From positions 18,555,207-18,619,206 of the forward strand of contig NC_064769.1 in NCBI RefSeq assembly GCF_011397635.1: a stretch of 64,000 bases of DNA, given 5' to 3'. The position numbers and the translations under genes are program-made. This stretch comes from Epinephelus fuscoguttatus (lineage: Eukaryota; Chordata; Actinopteri; Perciformes; Serranidae). Under the pieces are notes generated by a model that saw nothing but the letters and a program-made list of their open reading frames with translations, was not told the origin of the DNA and made no database searches. How positions within the stretch are numbered: the stretch's first letter is position 1; each line of letters opens with the position of its first letter. Of the stretch, positions 1 to 13,228 are shown in pieces.

Positions 1-531
1 CTCTACGACAGTGTGACCTAGATGTGCTGGCAACTGCAAGATGAACATTAGAAATGTCACAAAAAATAAACCCCAAGCGTTTCTGGTAGTGACCGCATAC
101 TCAGCCCATAAAAATATATCATCAAAGATGATTAATCAAAGATTATTCATTAACAGTCATACATGAGCCTGTTGAAGCTGAGTGAAATCATTATTTGTGA
201 CATTTTGGCCAGTATTGGGAATTTAATGCCTCTGATCTGGTGAAATGCTGCTCCAGAAATGTGCTCAATGTGTACTTGTTACTAGACTGGATATGCATAA
301 CCATGTACCTGGGTAAACTCACCATTCTCCTGCAGCTATAACCTCTTCCTTTATCACTGTGAACTCCAAGTAGTTTTTGTGGTGACACATTTGAGTATAC
401 TAGATGAAGCCTGCAATACAGAAACAGTAGTTTTGGCCTTGTGAAGTACCTCACCATGTGATATGATTATCATATCACTGGTAGTATTATCATACTAACA
501 TCACAAATCACGCTCATCATCTTTGTTTTGA

Positions 532-560
532 AATATATATATATATATATATATATATAC
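532..560. repeat. (AT)n microsatellite
   Basis: About 14 uninterrupted AT units in the nipbl intron. Confidence 0.95.
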
Positions 561-595
561 ATTAAAATACCTCTAAATGACCATTTGAATATCAG

Positions 596-1157
596 TTACT
601 CACTGTGTGTTACCTTAAATTTATGAAGAAAACTTGCCTCCATGGTGAACGGAGAATCCAAAAAATGTCAAACATTCTTCATGAATTAGCATCGTCTACA
701 AACTCTTACACAATTCATGCAGTATAATCCAAGTCTCATTTATCTAGTCATATGCTCAGTACTTCTCAAACACATGCATTTTTGCTAAAAATGTACACTT
801 TTGCTTACAAGTAGAAGACCCTGAGCTCGCTTGGGCACACGCATGCATGTAAGTTCGCTTGAGCAGAGTTCAATCGCACATGTGAGCCCAGGCACGCTAC
901 TCGGCCATGGCTGTTTGTACCGACATGTTTTAAACCTCTATGTTTTAGCAAAAATGCATGTGTTTGGGAAGTTGTGCAAGAGTTTGTAAGTGGATTTTTT
1001 TAATATAGTTTTGCTGTTATTATACACAGCCCCTGTTTACTTCAGTTCATAAAGGATGTCTGTTTTTTTTTTTGTTGTTTTTTTTGATTCTCCGTTGACA
1101 GTGGAGGCATGTCAGAAAAACAGTTTTCTTCACAAATTAAAGGTAAATCACTGAGTC
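596..1157. mobile_element. Long inverted-repeat element (MITE-like) in nipbl intron
   Basis: The left arm (601-660: TACCTTAAATTTATGAAGAA, then GCCTCCATGGTGAACGGAGA) is mirrored by the right arm (1085-1155), whose reverse complement reads TACCTTTAATTTGTGAAGAA, then GCCTCCACTGTCAACGGAGA. Further in, ACACATGCATTTTTGCTAAA at 771-790 pairs with TTTAGCAAAAATGCATGTGT near 945-964. No coding capacity. It looks like a non-autonomous DNA transposon with long terminal inverted repeats; family unassigned. Confidence 0.75.
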
Positions 1158-1835
1158 ATTGTTATGCAAATGGTTATTTTGCAACTAAAGTATTCCTTTC
1201 AAGTGTGTATGTGTGACTGAAATTTTGCAAATATACACTGAGTAACCAGTTCATTGTGTGTACAGATAACCATAATAGATGATTGAGGCAATTATAATAC
1301 AATGCAACAAATCATTTTTTTCTTTTGAGCTTCTAATGTTTTGTTGTTTTTGTTAGCTTTGTTTTTGATTCAACTCTATAGTCATTGTTGTGGCTGCACA
1401 TAATAGTGATGGTGGTGGTGTGGCATTATACTGAAAGCTACCATTTGCAATGTTATATCCACCCCCTTTTACAGTTTACAGTACACAAATCAGGGGGGCA
1501 GGATATTAGAAACACCTTTCTGACACACTGTTAATGGGAAAAGGGAAGGTAGGATTTATAAGATTGTAGCTTACTAGTATTGCCCAGTATTGCTGTATTG
1601 AGTAGATGGTGAGGGCTAGAGACTGTTGATAATCTGGCACTGTTATTCTATCTAATTTTTGAATATTTTGTTTGACTAAGCTACCTTATTTCAACAAGTG
1701 TAGATCAGATATGTACCTCTGTATCACTAAGTTTACATTCCTGAGGCACATGGGCGCCATACGGAATTGTGTATGTTCGGCTTCTCGTTAGTATGACCTT
1801 AATAATCATTGGTTTTTTTTATCCGTATCTCTTAG

Positions 1836-4800
1836 GTGTAATGCAGCAGCCAATGATGCAACAGTATAAGATGTCTCAGAATCAGGTGCATGGGAGTCCA
1901 GGATCAAACTATCAGCAAACCACTGTCCCTCAGAGCTCCCCTGGGTAAGGCACTGCCAGCATACAGCCAGATGATGAAAGCACAGAAGTATCTGAATTTC
2001 TACTAAGACTACTTCTTCCTCCTTCACAGATGCTTTACATCCCCACAGTCTGGATCAGGTGCTCGGTTCGTACCCCAGCAGAACAGTCCTATACCCAGTC
2101 CCTATACCCCTCAGAGTCCTGCAGACTACATGCAGTACAATCCACCCAGTTATTCTCAACACCAACAAACACAGCAAGGTAAGTACAGTACAGCCATTAG
2201 CTGGCTACCACACCTCTCAGAGGAACAGCAAGTAGCAAATGTTTGATGAATAAGGTAGAAGAGTTGTTGCTGCCTTAACACAAGTCAAGGTGGACAGTAT
2301 TCGACAAGATGAGAACTGCGTAGTGCATTTTTGTCTGTATGTTCCTGCAGCAATTGCATGTTCGTGTTTGAGCAGGTTAAAATATCACGGCCAAAGAAAT
2401 GCACACACTGAGGGTGTACATGTATAGAGGGAAGACTGACCAGGAAACAAGATGGTTTGGATACTAGAAGCTGTTATAAATCAATAACTTGTAAAGGCAT
2501 GCCCAGGTTTGCTAAAAGACCAGTAAAAACTGTCTTAAGTCTGAGGTGCAGTTATGTTGACAATGTGTCGATTTTGAGTAATAATCTTGATTAATATGTT
2601 ACTCAAGCATTCTGGCTAAAACAAGACAATTCTTTTTAAAATGACTCTGCCAGAATGGTTGCATTTTAACTTAACTGGACGCAAGCAAATTGCTTCACCG
2701 AACCAATTTTAATACACAATTGCATGGTGGAGAGTAAGTTGTCAAGCTAAAACTTTCTGTTACATGGTAAAATTACAGCTGCAGTGATGTTGATAGGTTT
2801 TCAATGTAGTGATGCCCCGGCACCCACTGGTGGTCACCAAATCGTCTACCCAGTATTTATCAAGTAAATCGAATACAAAAGATTTTTTATGTTCTCTTTC
2901 ACTCAATGAGACTATGAACATAACAGGATCTTGTCTTGCGTAAGATATATACCCATGACGATAGTAAAATTTGTTCTTTTGTGAAGCTATTTTTTCAATA
3001 AGGGGAGTCCCCTGGATAGAAAAGCATTGTTGGGTCATCGTTGACATGGGTCAGTACAGTATCTGCTGTCACGGGAGATGTTGCATCATAAGACTACAGG
3101 GATATCTGTATTAATTAACTACATATTTGTGAAATTGGGTAATTTCAATGAACCTAGAAATACAAGATTATAGTCTACTGGCCGTTCCTGGGACCTTTAT
3201 GCCTTGCTGCTTACACCACCACCTTTGCCACAATACCCTGGTGTTCAGAGCTTCAGAGAGCTGGGGATGAGGGCGGGTGGGAAGGTGTCGGTGCAGAGGA
3301 CTTGAACAAAAACACCAACACGTCACCAACAGTATATTTATAACATTCAGTCACAATGTTCTCTGTCAGTTCTCTCTCTCTCTGTGACATGAAATACTTT
3401 CAAAATAAGTAAAGTCGTGCAATGCTGCTGTTTCTATGATTTCAGCACTAATTTGTTGTTTACAATGTGACATTATCAGGGAAAATAACAGTGTCTCCCC
3501 CTGACCCGTCAATGAGTTTACTGCGTTTTCTTTTCAGATTTTATTTTACAAGGGACGCAGGAAGCATACATCCCAATATCACTGCAGCTGTCTGTTAAGT
3601 TGGAAAAGAGGTCATCTATCTCTCAGCGAGACGTGACACATTTCACATCACAAATAATTTAACTGGATATTTAATTTGCTCTCTGTTTTAGTTAGAAATA
3701 TCCATGACAACAAGGTCTCTGGTCAGCTATCAAGTACTTCAAATCATAATGCGAGACTAGGCTCCAATGAAGACTACATGGACATGGCTCACAGACTTGG
3801 AAATGAGGTAATGCAGAGAATCAAGATATTTTGAACTGGACCTCAGCAGATGGCGACTGTTAAAAGTGATGAAAAAGGGATGATAAATGTCTTGTTTTCC
3901 AACAGGAGAATGACCCCTCCATGAGGGCTGCCACGTTTCCAGTTAAATCACCACAGTCTGTGTGTTCTCCTGCTGAGAGTGAAGAGACTGCAAAAAGTAT
4001 GCTTCCTTAGCAACAACATTCTTCTTTTCTGGATCACAAATAATGCACCATTGTACACACAATGTTGTGCCAAGATTTACTGCCTGGCGCTCACTTTTTT
4101 CTTGAATTTGTCTGTGTTTAAACAGGGTCCAGACCTCCGCTTATCATGCAGTCCCCTCCGCCTGATGTGCCACCAGGTGCAGCACCTGAACTGCTCCTCA
4201 CTGCTGCTGACCGCAAAAAGAAGCATAGAGACAGGAGTAAAGAAGACAATGCGGAGATGGACAAAAACGCCTCGTATGACATTGTTAGTTCTCCATCAAA
4301 ACAGTCCACCAGGCTGACTTTAAAACTATCGCGAGTTAGGTTTTCAGACATGGATCAAGCTGGAGATCTTCCTCCCAGGCCACGTGTCGACTCAGATCCC
4401 GAAACTGATTTAATGAGTAATAATAATCAGTTGTCAAGGACTGCTCAGGACTTGTCACACAAGTTAGGTGCTGAGGAGCAGGCAAACTGCCAGTCGGTTC
4501 CTTTTCAGCCAAGTATTAAGGAGTCTGGAGTCATCAGTGGGGTTGTGTTTGACGATGCTGAGATGGACACACTTGCAGAGATTGAGAGAATAGAACGTGA
4601 GACAGCCAGTGAACGATGGTCTAAAGAAGTCCAGGATAAAGGTATTGCCCTGTGGCCTTTTGCATTTTTGCCATGACCTAGATTTGTTTTGGTTTGTAGT
4701 TCTAAGCTTCATGTTTCTTTATCATAGATAAGCCACTGAAGAAACGGAAGCAAGACTCGTATCCTCAGGAATCTGGAGCTGAGGCAAGTGACGGGCCAAC

Positions 4801-7800
4801 TGTGCAAGGGGGCAACACTGACAGCAAGTTGACACCCAAGAAGACGAATTCTGCAAGTAATGGTGCCAGTCGGCCTGCTCTGATGGTCAGTATTGATCTG
4901 CAGCAAGCTGGCAGAGTCATAGGGCAGCCGGTAGTGGTCTTGGAAGCGCAGCAGTTGTGTGAGGAACACCTAAGGCGCCTTAAGTCAAAGACTGATGAAA
5001 ATGCAGACAAAGGTGTTGAAAACAGACCTGGTATCATCAAACAGCACGCTGACAACCCCAGGAAGTCCGGGTTGGATGGGCAGCCAGACACCCCCAAACA
5101 GAAGCAGGAAAGTCGGCGCGAATCCAAACGCAGACATGACAGCAAAACTCTCACTGCGAAGGAACACTTGGACGACAGAGAGCCAGACATGCCACGGCAA
5201 AAACATGACAAGCATTCAGACTCGCGCCACCAAGAGGACAAGAACCACAACAGTCACCAAGCCCATGTCAGCCAACCTGAGACACCGAAAACCACGAGCA
5301 AGGTGGAGCGTAACATCAGACACGGAGAGAAGAAAGTCAGGGATAGAGAAAGGGATAAGGAGAGAGATAATAATAGAGAAAAGGATAAGGTGAGAGACAG
5401 AGATAAAGATGGAGAAAGGGATAAGGACAGTGATAGAGGTAAAGATAGAGAAAGGGATAAGGACAGTGATAGAGGTAAAGATAGAGAAAGGGATAAGGTC
5501 AGTGATAGAGATAAAGATAGAGATAAGGACAGAGATAGAGAACATGAAAAAGACAGAGATAAGGACAGAGATAGAGAAAATGAAAAAGATAGAGATAGGC
5601 ATAAGGACAGAGATAGAGAAAATGAAAAAGATAGAGATAGGCATAAGGACAGAGATAGAGAAAAGGTTAAGAACAGAGCGAGAGATAGAGAAAAAGATAA
5701 AGAAAGAGATAAGGACAGAGACAGAGAAAAAGACAAGGAAAGGGACAAGGACAGAGATAGAGTTAAAGAAAAAGATAGAGAAAGAGATAAGGATAGAGAT
5801 AGAGATAAGGACAGAGATAAAGAAAAAGATAAAGATAGGGATAAGGACAAAGATAAAGATAGGGATAAGAACAGAGATAGAGACAGGGAAAGGAAGCACA
5901 AGACGTCAAGGGAAAACTGCAACAGACACTCTCCTGACCGGCATACTAAACCTGACAGCCCAAGAGTGAGGCAAGACGGAAGCAGAAAATCCACTGACCT
6001 CAATGGTCGACAGAGTACAGAGAGCTCCAGCCTTCAAAATTCCCAAAATAAGAAAGAGAGCAAAAGTGGGGATGACAGCATCAGCTGCCAACCTGGAAAC
6101 AAGCAGCAGTCTTTTGAGACAAAACTTAGCGAGTTCCCCTCATACCTGCTAGGTGGCAAGTCAGGAAGTCTGAAGAACTTTGTGATTCCCAAACTGAAAC
6201 GGGACGGGAAAGATAAAGGTCCCCAGGTTCCAAGCAAACTGTTAGAGGGCTGGAAAGAACCCCTGGTCAGGCTGGAGAGAGTGTCACTGGTAGAGAACCT
6301 CAACAAAAGAGCTAAGCCTGTCGTTGTGGTCAACAGACTCAGTATTGATGAGGTCAAAAGCATCATTCAGGAAAGCAGACTTGCTCAAAGCTCCAGATCC
6401 AGAGGAGGTATGATTTACTTTGTTTATTTGATATGTACACAAAACTGTAGGGGATTGATATGTGCAATGAGACTGCCCAGTTTATGGATTGTTTGTGTAC
6501 TTAAAACCACTGTTTCAGGAATCCAAGTCATTAATTTTAATATATCACTGTGGATTAACGAGTTACTGATTGTATCTTCCTTTGAAGTATAGAGAATTCT
6601 GTGCTGAAAACTAACTCATCTCTTATGCTTACAGAGAAACGAAAGCACCATATGATCAGTAAGAAATCCAAGTATGCTGAGTCGGATGAAGATGATGATT
6701 CTGATGACTCTGAATATGAGTGTCAGTAGTTAACCTAAAACAATTTACATATTACCACAAACACATCAGACTAATACAAAATCTACCAAAACCACCACAC
6801 TGTCTCCACTTTTGATGAAATATTGATGTACCATGCAATCCTCAAGATTTACGCTGTCTTTGTTATTGTTACAGCTGCAAAGAAGAGGTACAAGAAAGAT
6901 CGCGACAAGACATGGAAGAATGATGCTCGCAAGGGGTCCGGTAGCCGTCGCCGTGGATGGAACTCAAGTGATGACAATGAAGGCTCTCCACCACCAAGCC
7001 TGAATGATGGTGAGCCTTCTTGCATCGGCTTGCAAGGGAGCATAGGCAAAAGAAAAATATTTCTAAATGCAGGGCTCCCAACAATCCTTAAAACGTCTTA
7101 AAAGGCATTGGATTAATGTGAAAATAAGTCCGCAATTGGTATTAAAATGTCCTGAATCAATCAGAAGTCTTAAAAATGCTAAGACATGGGACAAAGGATT
7201 TCATAAATCATTTTTGTCTAATGTTGATCTCACAATAATTGCACGATAGGAATCAAGGCAGTGAAATCCCACCTGCACAGTAGTGAGAAACACAAAATTG
7301 GCAAGTAATTTCAGGTACTTCCCAGTTTTGGTCTACCATTGTCTCCGCCACAAGACAAAAAAAAATTCTGTTTTATGTTACAACAACTGGCTAAAATTAT
7401 CCCTAACCCTAAGTAATTGATGTCGATACATGTTTTATTTCCTCTTTAATTTTGCTAAACTTGAATTTCACTCTGAGTGGCATTATGAAAGTCTTAAATC
7501 TAACTTGCCTCAAGCTGTAGTAACCCTGTAAATGTTGTAGTGTTTTTATTTTATTTGTCTCTAAGAAGGCAAAAATTATTTTTTTTTTTCAGTTATTACC
7601 TACAATGTTAATTGTGTCAGACAGTGCAAAATTTGTGATCACTGTTTCTGACGGCTGTCATTCAGATTAGTGCCATTCGAAACCAGTGATCAGTCAGGCC
7701 AGTTCCCTGGATAGCTGGATTACGACACTCATGTCTTTTTCTATTAAATATTCAGTTGCTTGAGGGTGAGTTCCTGCTGTCCAGGATTTAACTAATGTTG

Positions 7801-10800
7801 TTTTCTTTTTGTTCAGCTGCCAGAAAATGGAAGAAGAAGGAGAAACAGAAAAACAGGATCGTGTACGATTCCAAGATGACACCAGAGGGTATTGTTTCAC
7901 TACATTAAGATCTTTCATAATATGAATGCATTTTAAAACTAAATGCTTTTATTAATCAATTTCTTTACATTTGATTCCCAGAAATGATGGACTCCTCCAC
8001 CTTTAAGAGATTCACCGCCAACGTGGACAACATTCTTGAGAGCCTTGAGGACGTGGACCTCACTGCCGCAGGTAAACATCAAGTGCTCTATGGTTTCCAA
8101 AGTTGCATATGTTGAAGTGTTGAGGTGAAAAATGTTAACATTATAATTTTGTGCCCTCAAACAGATGATGATGATGAGATACCTAAAGAGCTCTTGCTTG
8201 GAAAGCACCAGTTGAGCGAGCTAGGCAGCGATTCTGCTAAGCTCAAAGCTATGCGCATCTTTAACAAGGTGAGAGGAGTATGTTTGTACACTGTCACATG
8301 GTTACATTCAATTCACATCATTGTTAAAGTAACCATAATTTGTTTGGTCCATAGTTTCCATCTGATAAACTGGTGAAAATGTTGAATATCCTGGAGAAGA
8401 ACATTCAGGACAGTGTCAAACTTTCCACACTAATGAATCATGTAAGTTACCAGCCGGGTATTATTTTTGTGATTTTTCATACCGATTGTTCTTTTGGAAT
8501 TTTTCAGTAAATCTATTGTTTTATTACTTTTTTACTATCTTTTAAATCTGTAGGATAATGATTCCATGGATGAGGAGCGGTTGTGGCGTGACCTTATCAT
8601 GGAGCGGGTTGCTAAGTCTGCTGATGCCTGTCTGACTGCGCTCAACATCATGACGTCTCCACGCATGCCCAAGGCTGTTTATATAGAGGATGTCATTGAG
8701 AGGGTATTGCAGTACACCAAGTACCATCTGCAAAACTCTTTGTATCCTCAGTATGACCGGTCATACAGAGCTGATGGAGGTCAGCACAGTTTTCTTCGGT
8801 TCTTCTAAGTAGTTCTGCAAAATATGGCAAGAATCTTAATTTCAAGAAGCTGTTTTTGTGTGTGCAAAATTTTGCATTTTAGTACAGTGCTTATGCTGGT
8901 CCACACTGGTCTAAATTATCTATGCACTTACTAAAAATAGCTCTAAATAGGTTTGAAATTGGTATGTTGCAGCCCATGTTTAAAGTGGTGTACCTATATT
9001 TTATTCAACTCTTATTTTCCTTTTATCTTCCTCACCTAAGGTGGCACGCATTCTTCAAAGTCCAAGAGAGCAAAGGGCGCCCCCCATAAACAGAAGGTGG
9101 TTGTCACGCTCTACAACAAAGTGTGTGATATAGTCAGCAACCTCTCTGAGCTCCTGGAGATCCAGCTGCTAACTGACATCACTATTCTCCAGGTGAGACT
9201 CTTTATCTGGTGGTACGTCATCTAGATTCATGACCATGTTTAACTTTTGACCCTTGAATTCTAACATTCCTGACTGCTTTTGTGCCTGACTCTTAGGTGT
9301 CCACCTTGGGTATTACACCTTTTTTCGTGGAGAATGTCAGTGAGCTGCAGTTATGTGCCATCTCACTAGTGACAGCAGTAAGTTGTGCAAAAAATTGGCA
9401 TGCAATTTACACATTATTTTATAAATTGTTTTAAGGTATGCTCCTGCACAGCGTCTTAATAATGTTTTGATTAAGCCCTTTGCTTTTAACTTTCCTTCAG
9501 GTTTTCTCTCGTTACGAGAAGCACAGACAGCTCATTCTTGAAGAGATCTTCACCTCCCTGGCCAGACTGCCTACTAATAAACGCAGCCTCAGGAACTTTT
9601 GGTAACTACATATTATGGAAATATTTGCTTATTAAAATTACACAAATGAAGAAGTTGGTCGTCGAAATCCACAGCGTCATGCAGTAAACCACACCATCCT
9701 CCTCCAAAAAATGGCCGAATAGGTCATTTGTGCAAGCAGCTTATTATGACCTGTATTTATGTGAATTGCTAGGCAGGGACCTCCAGTGGTCATAGTAACT
9801 GTGATGGGAGCAAAGGAGGAAGTCAGGTGACAATGTCTGCACAGGGACGAGGTCGGGGTGGATTGATGGGTCAAACAAGTACAGGACTTTTACCCAGGAG
9901 ACTGCTGTTCCTGTCCGGAGTTAAACCAAAAGTCAATGTTGGCATGCAATACCTCTATCTATAAAGCTTTTAACAATGGCAGATAAAGCCAGAACTGGAT
10001 TGGATTATGATGATTTGCTGATTTGCATTTTTATAGAGGTATTTTTAGGGTATGATGTTTTCTGTTTATTTATCTTTTTGTGTTTCCTTTTGCTATGTTG
10101 GGTGTAATGATTTGTCCATGTAATATGTTGTTTGCTGTATTTCTGTGGCTGCACTCTGGGTGTAGGGCCCAAGACAACATTCCCACTCTGTATATAGTAT
10201 AATAGTTAAGTTAATACCAGTTACTGGATGTAACTCCAGTTCTCTAAGTGCTTGCACCTGTTGCTGGCACCCTTCAACAGTCATATACTGTCTGTCATTT
10301 TGAGAATCACTGGCAAACAACCTATTCTGCAGTTTAGGTACAAGGGTATGTTGCAGTAAACCTGACAACACTTATGTCTTATACTCCCCAGGCTAAACAG
10401 TAGTGATTCGGATGAAGAGCCCGTGTATATCCAGATGGTGACGGCACTGGTGCTTCAGCTCATCCAGTGTGTTGTACACCTTCCCTCAGATAGGGACCCA
10501 GAAGATGAACATAACAAGAAGGTAATTACAAGGATGGAACTAATTTAAAACGTACTTATCCGAAAAGATGTTTGGATTCAGAAATTTGGGTACTTTTTTT
10601 AGGTGGATAAAGATACCTTCATCACAAACTCTTATGGAACTGCCATGAGGACAGCACAGAACTTCCTGTCAGTGTTTCTCAAGAAGTAAGTCACTGGTCT
10701 GTAGACTGCTTAAAGGGACTTTTACACTTGAGTGTCCTGAGAGAGTACACCGTCTTCTGCTGTGGAACAGGCTGTAATATTAACTAAAATAATGTTCAAA

Positions 10801-13185
10801 TACATATGATAATGAAATATTGTATTTTGTATATTTCAGGTGTGGTAGTAAACAGGGAGAGGAAGACTACAGACCTCTGTTTGAGAACTTTGTTCATGAC
10901 CTGCTGTCTACAGTCAACAGGCCCGAGTGGCCTGCAGCTGAACTGCTGCTCAGTTTACTAGGCCGGCTGTTGGTGAGTAGCATCACTCACTTCAAAGGTG
11001 CCATCACAGATCATCTGTCCAGAAGAAACAGCTGCTTATGTGTTTGCTTTTGTTGTGCCATTTGTCCTCCACTTGTTGTGCCCCAGGTGCACCAGTTCAG
11101 TAACAAGCAGACAGAAATGGCACTCAGGGTGGCATCACTGGACTACCTCGGCACCGTCGCTTCTCGTCTGCGTAAAGACGCTGTCTCTAGCAACATGGAC
11201 CAAAAGGCTGTCGACCGCATCCTCAGAAAGGTAGACTAGATAATTATTTTAACACATCTAAACACATGTAAATGAATAGCGATGTTGAGCTGCTTCTGAT
11301 ATGCTCCTGGCTTATTGATCTCCTCACAGACTCAGCGAAGTGATGATGAGATCCAGCAACTCCAGAGGGCCTTGCTGGACTACCTCGATGAGAACGCTGA
11401 GACAGATCCATCTCTAGTGGTGAGCACTTAATTTCCAGATACGAAGCTGTGTATTTACAGAAATCATTATGGTCACATTTATGGGTCCCTAAGGAGTGGA
11501 TGCTCAGTGTTTACATGCGGTAATATGCAGCCGTAGTGCTCCTGTTACTTGAAGCTCTCATAGGGCTTGACAGATGGATATTGCGGGTAGGCAAAGGCAC
11601 GGGTTTAACTGGGTACCTTGGTGTCAAAGTGGTATTATACTGAATAGTATGCTTTTAAATGTTCAGCAATTTTCATAACAAACGTATGCATTTTTTTCAT
11701 ATAGTTTGCCAGGAAGTTTTACATTGCCCAGTGGTTCAGGGACGCCATAAGTGAGGCAGAGAAAGCAATGAAGTCTCAAGATGATGAGGACTTGAAAGGT
11801 CGACATCATTCCATGGACGTTGACTCAGCTGAGGAGATTGTGCAGAGGGCCGATAGCCGAAAGAAATTTCTCCGCAAGGTCATCAAGACGTCACAGTCCA
11901 GTTCTCTGGGGTAAATACTACTTCACTCTGGATCAGTGCACCGATTTGTTAGCTGTTTGACTCATTCACCAATCCTGGTATTAAAACGATCCTCCTCATT
12001 TTTATTTCAGGATAAACTCTGACACAGTAGACTATGAGGACTCGTGTCTGATTGTCAGATATCTGGCCTCCATGAGGCCGTTTGCACAGAGCTTTGATAT
12101 TTATTTATCACAGGTAAGAGGATTCAGTCAAAGAAAATGTCTGTGAAAAATTATATTGTGTTGGCTGGCGCTAACTTTTTCCTCTTGCTGTCTCTCTTGT
12201 ATAGATTCTGAGAGTGCTGGGTGAAAGTGCCATCGCAGTCAGAACTAAAGCCATGAAGTGTCTGTCTGAAGTAGTTGCTGTGGATCCGAGTATCCTTGCT
12301 CGGGTAAGTCATCCTGTATTGGCTGCTGCACGTCTTAAACCAGTGGAATGAAAACGCTAACACTATTTTTTCTTTTTTTTTTTTTTTAGAAGATCTTGTT
12401 ATAGCCTGTGTGCTAGGGTGGTGTTGTGGCATTACTAGGCAATTAGGCCAGTTTACCACAGTCACAACAGCAGCCATAACATTCAGTAATGTTCATCTGT
12501 GCTTGACTAATCTCCCCTATTTGCCTTGCAGCTGGATATGCAGCGAGGGGTTCACTGTCGCCTCATGGACAACTCTACCAGCGTGCGGGAAGCAGCTGTG
12601 GAGCTCCTTGGCCGTTTTGTGCTTAGTCGACCGGAGCTCATTGAGCAGTACTACGACATGCTCATTGAAAGGATACTGGTAATTTCTTAAGCTTCCCTCT
12701 TTACGTCTTTTTTCAAAAAATTAACAATTTTTTATTCACAGGGTTAAAGTTAAAATTGATTCGGTCCCATCAAGTGCCCTCTGAGCAGCTTGTGGAGAGG
12801 AACAGGCTACTCTAAATTAAGACAAACTCAAGTGGAACTTCACCTTTGACTTTAGTAAACTCTGACCAAAAAGGTCATTTAAAGTGCACAAGTTCAGCTG
12901 AGGTTAATTCATCTTTTCCCCCACACTGCCACCTAAAGACCAAATGAAGAACTGCAACCAATTGAAAGTTGAAATTGCCATTGAGAAATGTCCTCTTCTT
13001 TATATTGAGCTGTACTTGTACCTTTTTTTCCCAACAGGATACAGGAATTAGTGTGAGAAAGAGGGTCATCAAGATCTTGAGGGATATTTGCCTGGAGCAG
13101 CCGGATTTCCACAAGATCACTGAAATGTGTGTCAAGATGATCCGGAGGGTCAACGATGAAGAGGGGATCAAGGTTGGTGTTTATT

Positions 13186-13228
<43 letters not shown>

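Larger units (their letters stand above)
1..1835 (+). other. nipbl: nipbl upstream intron
   Basis: No exon seen before the acceptor at 1834-1835. It holds an (AT)n microsatellite (about 532-560) and a long inverted repeat (about 596-1157). The rest is AT-rich, ordinary intron sequence. Confidence 0.7.

Noticed and set aside
5254..6003. Long antisense frame of Ser-Leu repeats (and a second antisense Ile/Ser/Val-rich one)
   Set aside because: It is the shadow of the Arg/Asp repeat in the nipbl exon; low-complexity DNA keeps several frames open. The + frame continues nipbl on both sides.
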